From: Sedimenticola selenatireducens
Lineage (GTDB): Bacteria; Pseudomonadota; Gammaproteobacteria; Chromatiales; Chromatiaceae
Reading direction: 5' to 3'
DNA: 64,000 nt
Assembly: GCF_007625115.1 (NCBI RefSeq)
Contig: NZ_VMNH01000008.1
Coordinates: forward strand, 1 to 64,000
Both the position numbers and the translations under genes were made by a program. Under the pieces are notes generated by a model. That model saw only the letters and a program-made list of their open reading frames with translations. It was not told the origin of the DNA and ran no database searches. Below, piece by piece: positions 59,545-64,000 of this stretch; the first letter of the stretch is position 1, and the number at the start of each line of letters is the position of its first letter.

Positions 59545-60866
59545 TGGTTTCTCCTGTTGGTTTTAGTATAAGGTGACCAGACCGGCTCTCTCACATCCCC
59601 TTCCTGAAGGGCCAAGCGCTGCCGGATGCTGCCGTCTACCGAAACAGCGGCTAACTCACCTTTGCCATTAATCTTGGTGGCGTAAATTATCATGCTGCCG
59701 TTCGGTGCGAAACTCGGCGATTCATCCAACCGACCATCACTCAGCACCTGCAGGGCATTATTCGACAAATTAAGCACCGCTATACGAAAATCTCCGCCCT
59801 GGCGTGTCACCAATGTCAGGGACTCTCCATCCGGTGCATAGGAGGCGCGAGCATTGTAGCTGCCCTCAAAGGTTACCCGTGTCACCTTACCCCCAAAGGC
59901 AGGGACTCTATAGATCTGTGGCTTACCGCCGCGGTCGGAAGTAAAAATCACATAACGACCATCCGGCGACCAGGCGGGTTCGGTATCAATGGCATAGTGA
60001 TTGGTCAGTCGATTCAGGCTGTTCTTATTGAGGTTAAGGACATAGATCTCTGGGTTGCCGTCCTTGGATAAGGTCAGCGCCATATTACGGCCATCGGGTG
60101 ACCAGGCTGGAGCACCATTGATGCCCTTGAACGAGGCGACCTTTTGACGACGCCCGGTAAACACTTCCTGAATGTAGATCGAGGCCTTTTTTTGTTCGAA
60201 CGAGACATAAGCCAGCCGACGCCCATCAGGTGACCATGAGGGTGACATCAGGGGTTCTGATGAGGTCACAATCGTCTGTGGTTCAAACCCATCTGCATCG
60301 GCCACCTTCAAGGATACTTCCTGGGTGCCATCGGCTTTGTTAGTCGACACGACATACGCAATACGAGTATCAAACGCCCCCGGCTGGCCGGTCAATTTCT
60401 CATAGATAATATCGGCGATCTTGTGGGCGGTGGACCGCAAATCACGGTGAGTGGTGGGGAAGTTATAGCCAATTAACTGCTCTCCCTTGAATACATCAAA
60501 TAGCTGAAATCGGACCAGAAACCCGCCTTGTCCATTGGGCCGAACCTGGCCCACGACCAGGTTGTCCATCCCCAGCACTTTCCAATCGCGAAACTCTACA
60601 TCGGCATCAGACTGAGGCCGTGCCAACATATCCTTTACAGGTAGTGCCGCAAACCGTCCACTGCGTTGTAAGTCACTGCGGACAATCTCAGCGATCTCTG
60701 ATCCAATGGCTAATGCTCCCGGCCCAGCCCAACCGAAAGGCACCACGGCAATCGGGAGCGCACCCTCTGCGCCTTCAGTAATTTCAATAGTCAGTGGAGC
60801 GGCACTGGCCTGCACGGCCCAGAACAGCAGGAGCAATAAACTCGTAATTCGTTTCATCATAGTCAT
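59541..60866 (-). CDS. tolB: TolB, periplasmic beta-propeller
   Basis: A 441-residue exported protein. A signal peptide (KRITSLLLLLFWAVQASA) precedes an N-terminal alpha/beta domain and a six-bladed propeller with repeated SPDGR motifs (WSPDGRRLAYVS, WSPDGRNMALTL, WSPDGRYVIFTS). It binds Pal and TolA. Its start overlaps the tolA stop. Confidence 0.97.
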   Translation of the reverse strand: MTMMKRITSLLLLLFWAVQASAAPLTIEITEGAEGALPIAVVPFGWAGPGALAIGSEIAEIVRSDLQRSGRFAALPVKDMLARPQSDADVEFRDWKVLGMDNLVVGQVRPNGQGGFLVRFQLFDVFKGEQLIGYNFPTTHRDLRSTAHKIADIIYEKLTGQPGAFDTRIAYVVSTNKADGTQEVSLKVADADGFEPQTIVTSSEPLMSPSWSPDGRRLAYVSFEQKKASIYIQEVFTGRRQKVASFKGINGAPAWSPDGRNMALTLSKDGNPEIYVLNLNKNSLNRLTNHYAIDTEPAWSPDGRYVIFTSDRGGKPQIYRVPAFGGKVTRVTFEGSYNARASYAPDGESLTLVTRQGGDFRIAVLNLSNNALQVLSDGRLDESPSFAPNGSMIIYATKINGKGELAAVSVDGSIRQRLALQEGDVREPVWSPYTKTNRRNQ

Positions 60867-61873
60867 TATCTGTTTGGATCAAATTCAAAGTTAATATCAC
60901 GGAACTGTTCAAACAGCGTACCCGTTGGAACCGGCAGAGGTTCCGCCTTGTAGACAGCCGCAGTAGCAGAGCGATCAAATGCACCATTGCCGCTGCTGTT
61001 GGTGACACTCACCGCCAACACGGTCCCTCCAGGCGCCAGACGAACACGCAGGGTACACTTCAGGCCATCACTGATTCCCGAAGGCCGCAACCAGGAGCGA
61101 ACCACCTTCTGGGAGATCTGGATGATGTAGCGATCCACTTCACGCGCATTATGTTCTGCTTCCATAGCGGCCAGTAGTTCGTCCTCTCTGGCCTTCTGTG
61201 CCTCAGCGGCTAATCGCTTCTGCTCAGCTTCTTTTCGTTTCTGCGCTAGTTCAGCCTTACGCTTTTTTTCTGCTTCAGCTTGGCGTTTGGCCTCTTCTGC
61301 CTTACGCTTCTTCTCTTCCGCGGCCTTCTTGGCTTCGGCCTCCTGCTGCTTTTTCTTTTCGGCGGCCCGCTTCGCTTCCTGCTCTTGGAGCGCCTTCTCT
61401 TCCGCAACCCGCTTGGCTTCAATCTCTTTACGCCGCTGATCTTCTACCTGCTGTTTCTTCTCGGCCTCTTTGCGCTGCTGCTCTGCCTTCTGCCGACGCG
61501 ACTCCTCTTCGAGGCGCTCTTTTTTTGCTTCCTGGCGTTTTTTCTCTTCGTTCTGGCGCTGCTTCTCGAGCTCGGCCAACCTTTGCTGCTCAGCAAGCTG
61601 TTTCTGCTTCAGCTCTTCCAGGCGCCGCTCCTCTTTTTTACGGGCTGTAGCCTGTTCGTCCTTCTTTCGCTCTTCATCCTGCTTTAGCTTCTGTACCTGT
61701 TCACGCACTTTATCCGAATCTATCACACGGGCCTGGACTACCTCGACAGTCGATTTAGGCTGTCTTGGTTTTTCCAGCCAATCCACCCCAACCACCATAA
61801 ACAAGATGATCAACAGATGCATTACCACAGCGATTATCGCCGCCATCGGATTACGTTTTAGAATCTGTAACAT
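60866..61873 (-). CDS. tolA: TolA, inner-membrane stator-to-Pal linker
   Basis: A 335-residue protein: one N-terminal membrane helix (IIAVVMHLLIILFMVVG), a very long Lys/Glu/Ala-rich helix (about 50-245, repeats such as AKKAAEEKKRKAEEAKR) across the periplasm, and a small C-terminal domain (YIIQISQKVVRSWLRPSG). It transmits proton-motive force from TolQR. Starts eight bases after tolR. Confidence 0.96.
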   Translation of the reverse strand: MLQILKRNPMAAIIAVVMHLLIILFMVVGVDWLEKPRQPKSTVEVVQARVIDSDKVREQVQKLKQDEERKKDEQATARKKEERRLEELKQKQLAEQQRLAELEKQRQNEEKKRQEAKKERLEEESRRQKAEQQRKEAEKKQQVEDQRRKEIEAKRVAEEKALQEQEAKRAAEKKKQQEAEAKKAAEEKKRKAEEAKRQAEAEKKRKAELAQKRKEAEQKRLAAEAQKAREDELLAAMEAEHNAREVDRYIIQISQKVVRSWLRPSGISDGLKCTLRVRLAPGGTVLAVSVTNSSGNGAFDRSATAAVYKAEPLPVPTGTLFEQFRDINFEFDPNR

Positions 61874-61880
61874 CGCCTGT

Positions 61881-62306
61881 TTAACGCTCGGGTGTCTCGG
61901 TGATCAACCCTACATTGGGCGCACCCGCCTGCTGTATCAGCACCATGGCTCGGACTACCTGACCATAATCCACATTACGATCCCCTTTAACCATGATCGG
62001 CGTTTTGGGTTTGTAGGCGAGGACGGCAGCAATGCGGGTTACCAGGGTTTCCGAATCTACCGGGGTGTCCTTGCCCTCGCCCACATCGATAAACAACTCA
62101 CCAGCCGCGTTCACAGAGACCACAACCGGATCATCCATTTCTGCTGGCAGCGGTTCAGAGTCGGCCTGAGGGAGGTCCACCTTGACGCCCTGGGTTAGCA
62201 AGGGTGCCGTAATCATAAAAATCACCAGCAGCACCAGCATCACATCAATGTAGGGAACCACATTGATCTCCGACATCGGGCGGCGGCTTTTTTTCTGCCG
62301 GCTCAT
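61881..62306 (-). CDS. tolR: TolR, ExbD-type motor subunit
   Basis: A 141-residue inner-membrane protein with one helix (VVPYIDVMLVLLVIFMITAP) holding the proton-carrying Asp in YIDVML and a periplasmic domain (VMVKGDRNVDYGQVV). It forms the TolQR ion-driven motor. Confidence 0.96.
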   Translation of the reverse strand: MSRQKKSRRPMSEINVVPYIDVMLVLLVIFMITAPLLTQGVKVDLPQADSEPLPAEMDDPVVVSVNAAGELFIDVGEGKDTPVDSETLVTRIAAVLAYKPKTPIMVKGDRNVDYGQVVRAMVLIQQAGAPNVGLITETPER

Positions 62307-62330
62307 GTCTGCACACTCTGAGTATCTGCC

Positions 62331-63008
62331 TTATTGAACATGGGCCTGCCGTTGAAGAATGGTGGTGAACTCATCCAGAAAATCTTCATAACGGCCATTC
62401 AGACGCTCAACATCATTGGAGTAGCGATTGTAGGCGACCACCGCCGGAATGGCCGCAAACAGACCCATTGCCGTAGCGATCAGCGCCTCGGCAATTCCCG
62501 GTGCAACCAGTGACAGCGTGGCCTGTTTAACATTACCCAGGGCATGAAAGGAGTTCATAATGCCCCATACGGTACCAAAAAGACCGACATAGGGACTGGT
62601 GGAACCCACGGTAGCCAGAAACGACAGGTTATTCTCCAGGCCATCCATCTCCCGGTTCATGGCGACATGCATAGTGCGACGCGCCCCTTCGACTACAGCC
62701 ATCGGTTCAATATCAGGGTTCTTTTTCAACCGGGCAAATTCTCTGAAACCGGCATGAAAAATATTGGCCATACCCGTGGCCTGGCCATTTTCATTATCGA
62801 CAGCACGATAAAGTTCACCCAGATCACCGCCAGACCAGAAGCGCTTTTCAAACCGGTCTGCTGCCTGGCGGGCACGCTTGAGTACTCTGGCACGATCAAA
62901 AATCATTGTCCAAGAGATCACTGATGCAAGCATCAATGCCGCCATCACCAACTGGACCAGCGGACTGGCTGCCAAGACAAGTGAAATAAAAGAGAGATCA
63001 GACGCCAT
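62331..63008 (-). CDS. tolQ: TolQ, ExbB/MotA-type motor subunit
   Basis: A 225-residue inner-membrane protein with three helices. ASVISWTMIFDR, VGSTSPYVGLFGTVWGIMNS and GIAEALIATAMGLFAAIPAV are the family's conserved regions. The start overlaps the end of ybgC by 11 bases. Confidence 0.96.
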   Translation of the reverse strand: MASDLSFISLVLAASPLVQLVMAALMLASVISWTMIFDRARVLKRARQAADRFEKRFWSGGDLGELYRAVDNENGQATGMANIFHAGFREFARLKKNPDIEPMAVVEGARRTMHVAMNREMDGLENNLSFLATVGSTSPYVGLFGTVWGIMNSFHALGNVKQATLSLVAPGIAEALIATAMGLFAAIPAVVAYNRYSNDVERLNGRYEDFLDEFTTILQRQAHVQ

Positions 63009-63408
63009 CAGTAATCACCGAAAGAAGGGCATTGGGAATAGGGGTGGAACGAAAGCTCTCCGCAGCAATGCAGGCGATCTTGACAATACCACTGCACAAG
63101 ACGCTACCATCAGCATCCAATATAATTTCCTGCTGAAAGATCAAACTGGCTTTTCCCCTTGAAACAATTCGCGCACTCACATGTAACTTGTCATTAAAAC
63201 GGGCGGGTGACTTAAAATCGACCTCAACCTTGCGAACAGCAAACAGGACGCCTTCTTTTGCACGCAGTTCATCCTGTTCAAAGCCAAGGTTTCTCAGCCA
63301 TTCGGTACGTCCCCGTTCCATATATTTGAGGTAGTTGGCGTAATAGACCACACCCCCTGAATCCGTGTCTTCGTAGTAGACCCTTACCGGCCAGAGAAAT
63401 TCCTTCAT
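62998..63408 (-). CDS. ybgC: YbgC-family acyl-CoA thioesterase (Tol-associated)
   Basis: A 136-residue hot-dog-fold thioesterase with YYEDTDSGGVVYYANYLKYM at residues 11-30 (catalytic Asp in EDTDSGG) and RGRTEWLRNLG. It is the first gene of the tol operon, as in most gammaproteobacteria. The ATG at 63408 was preferred over an upstream GTG. Confidence 0.94.
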   Translation of the reverse strand: MKEFLWPVRVYYEDTDSGGVVYYANYLKYMERGRTEWLRNLGFEQDELRAKEGVLFAVRKVEVDFKSPARFNDKLHVSARIVSRGKASLIFQQEIILDADGSVLCSGIVKIACIAAESFRSTPIPNALLSVITDGV

Positions 63409-63504
63409 GAATGTCACAATTTAAAAAATACCGTCATTTTTATGGTTTTATTTGAGCGCGATTAGAAAATTCAGTCATTGATCATCCATCGTTTCGCCAA
63501 AAAA

Positions 63505-64000
63505 TTAAAACAAGGCACCTGAGCCACTCTCATCTTCAGCCGCTTTTTTGGGGGCAAGGCCAAAATGCAGATACGCCGCATTTGTCGCCACCCGTCCGCG
63601 TGGAGTACGCATCATAAAACCCTGCTGTATCAGATATGGCTCAAGGACATCTTCAATGGTTCCCCGCTCCTCACCAATGGCGGCGGCCAAACTATCTACC
63701 CCCACCGGCCCACCATCAAACTTGTTGATTATGGCGCTCAGCAGCTTGCGATCCATGATATCAAAACCACTGCCATCCACTTTCAGCATACTCAGGGCAC
63801 TGTCAGCCACCTCAACAGTCACCTTACCCTCTGCCTTTACCTGGGCATAATCCCTTACGCGACGTAACAGACGATTAGCAATACGCGGCGTACCCCGCGA
63901 GCGGCAGGCGATCTCGGCGGCACCCGCGACATCTGTTTCAATATTCAAAATACCCGCCGATCGTTTGACAATGTGGGTCAAATCCTTATCTGAGTAAAAC
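63505..64000 (-). CDS. ruvB: RuvB, Holliday junction branch-migration ATPase (C-terminal part)
   Basis: The minus-strand frame is open from the right edge, so only the last 164 residues are present. They cover part of the small ATPase domain ([20 protein letters not shown]) and the winged-helix domain ([55 protein letters not shown]). The N-terminal Walker motifs lie outside the window. ruvB upstream of ybgC-tolQ is the standard gammaproteobacterial order. Confidence 0.96.
   Translation of the reverse strand, partial: FYSDKDLTHIVKRSAGILNIETDVAGAAEIACRSRGTPRIANRLLRRVRDYAQVKAEGKVTVEVADSALSMLKVDGSGFDIMDRKLLSAIINKFDGGPVGVDSLAAAIGEERGTIEDVLEPYLIQQGFMMRTPRGRVATNAAYLHFGLAPKKAAEDESGSGALF

Noticed and set aside
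61100-61700. Short-period repetition that might look like a CRISPR or satellite array
   Set aside because: It is the codon-level repetition of the TolA helix, in frame and without equal-length spacers.
61198-62198. Long plus-strand frames opposite tolA
   Set aside because: They arise from the Lys/Glu/Ala repeats of tolA read on the other strand, giving Phe/Leu/Ser-rich nonsense.
1-64000. CRISPR array to go with the Cas6-like gene
   Set aside because: I looked for regularly spaced 25-40 bp direct repeats and found none; the window holds no array that I can see, though one may exist elsewhere.

Overview
The window is a chromosomal segment of a sulfur-oxidising gammaproteobacterium. The evidence is a complete oxidative-type dissimilatory sulfite reductase cluster (dsrABEFHCMKLJOP, then dsrN and dsrR), soxYZ, a TsuA-like thiosulfate importer, two rhodaneses, a cysteine-free DsrC paralogue and a gammaproteobacterial Tol-Pal locus. 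The gene order fits the Chromatiales and related chemotrophs or symbionts of the Sedimenticola/Thiodiazotropha kind. I saw no photosynthesis genes here. The taxonomic guess is an inference from gene content, not from a marker tree.

Layout. 1-1.7 kb is an accessory patch: the end of an IS3-like element and then two gene cassettes flanked by integron attC-like sites, with no integrase in view. 1.9-6.7 kb holds an SLC13/RCK permease, a rhodanese and a NarX/NarL-type two-component system. 6.8-20.2 kb is mostly housekeeping: cca, an ATM1-type ABC exporter, a degenerate S24 protein, a ParA plus CYTH-CHAD pair, pepN, grxC, hslR, an EF-G-like GTPase and small proteins. 20.3-33.3 kb is the dsr cluster on the minus strand. 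Hairpins sit between dsrA and dsrB and between dsrC and dsrM. A rho-independent terminator follows dsrP, which separates dsrN-dsrR, and another follows dsrR.

33.8-37.4 kb, divergent from dsrA, is the most unusual part: a 58-residue protein, a TPR-like protein, a solitary Cas6/Cmx6-like protein with no CRISPR array or other cas gene, a DsrC-like protein that has lost both catalytic cysteines, an FmdE-domain protein (opposite strand) and an unknown 184-residue protein. 37.5-40.3 kb carries a BepA-like metalloprotease and soxYZ without soxXAB or soxCD. 40.4-54.9 kb is mixed: a von Willebrand A/coiled-coil membrane pair, an acyltransferase, a second rhodanese, a CsgG-like protein, a glycine-zipper lipoprotein, rmuC, mtaB, a PAP2 phosphatase, xthA, tatD, small secreted proteins and an FNR-type regulator. 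55.1-64 kb has tRNA-Lys, the thiosulfate importer, queC-queE, then cpoB-pal-tolB-tolA-tolR-tolQ-ybgC and the 3' part of ruvB.

How it fits together. Thiosulfate would enter through the YeeE/TsuA protein or be handled in the periplasm on SoxYZ. Sulfane sulfur would pass through rhodanese and DsrEFH to DsrC, be oxidised to sulfite by DsrAB, and electrons would leave through DsrL and DsrMKJOP. DsrN and DsrR support siroheme amidation and cluster maturation. The FNR-type regulator and the NarX/NarL pair are candidate redox regulators, but the sequence alone does not link them to dsr. All positions were read by eye. Start sites were chosen from ribosome-binding sites and family lengths.
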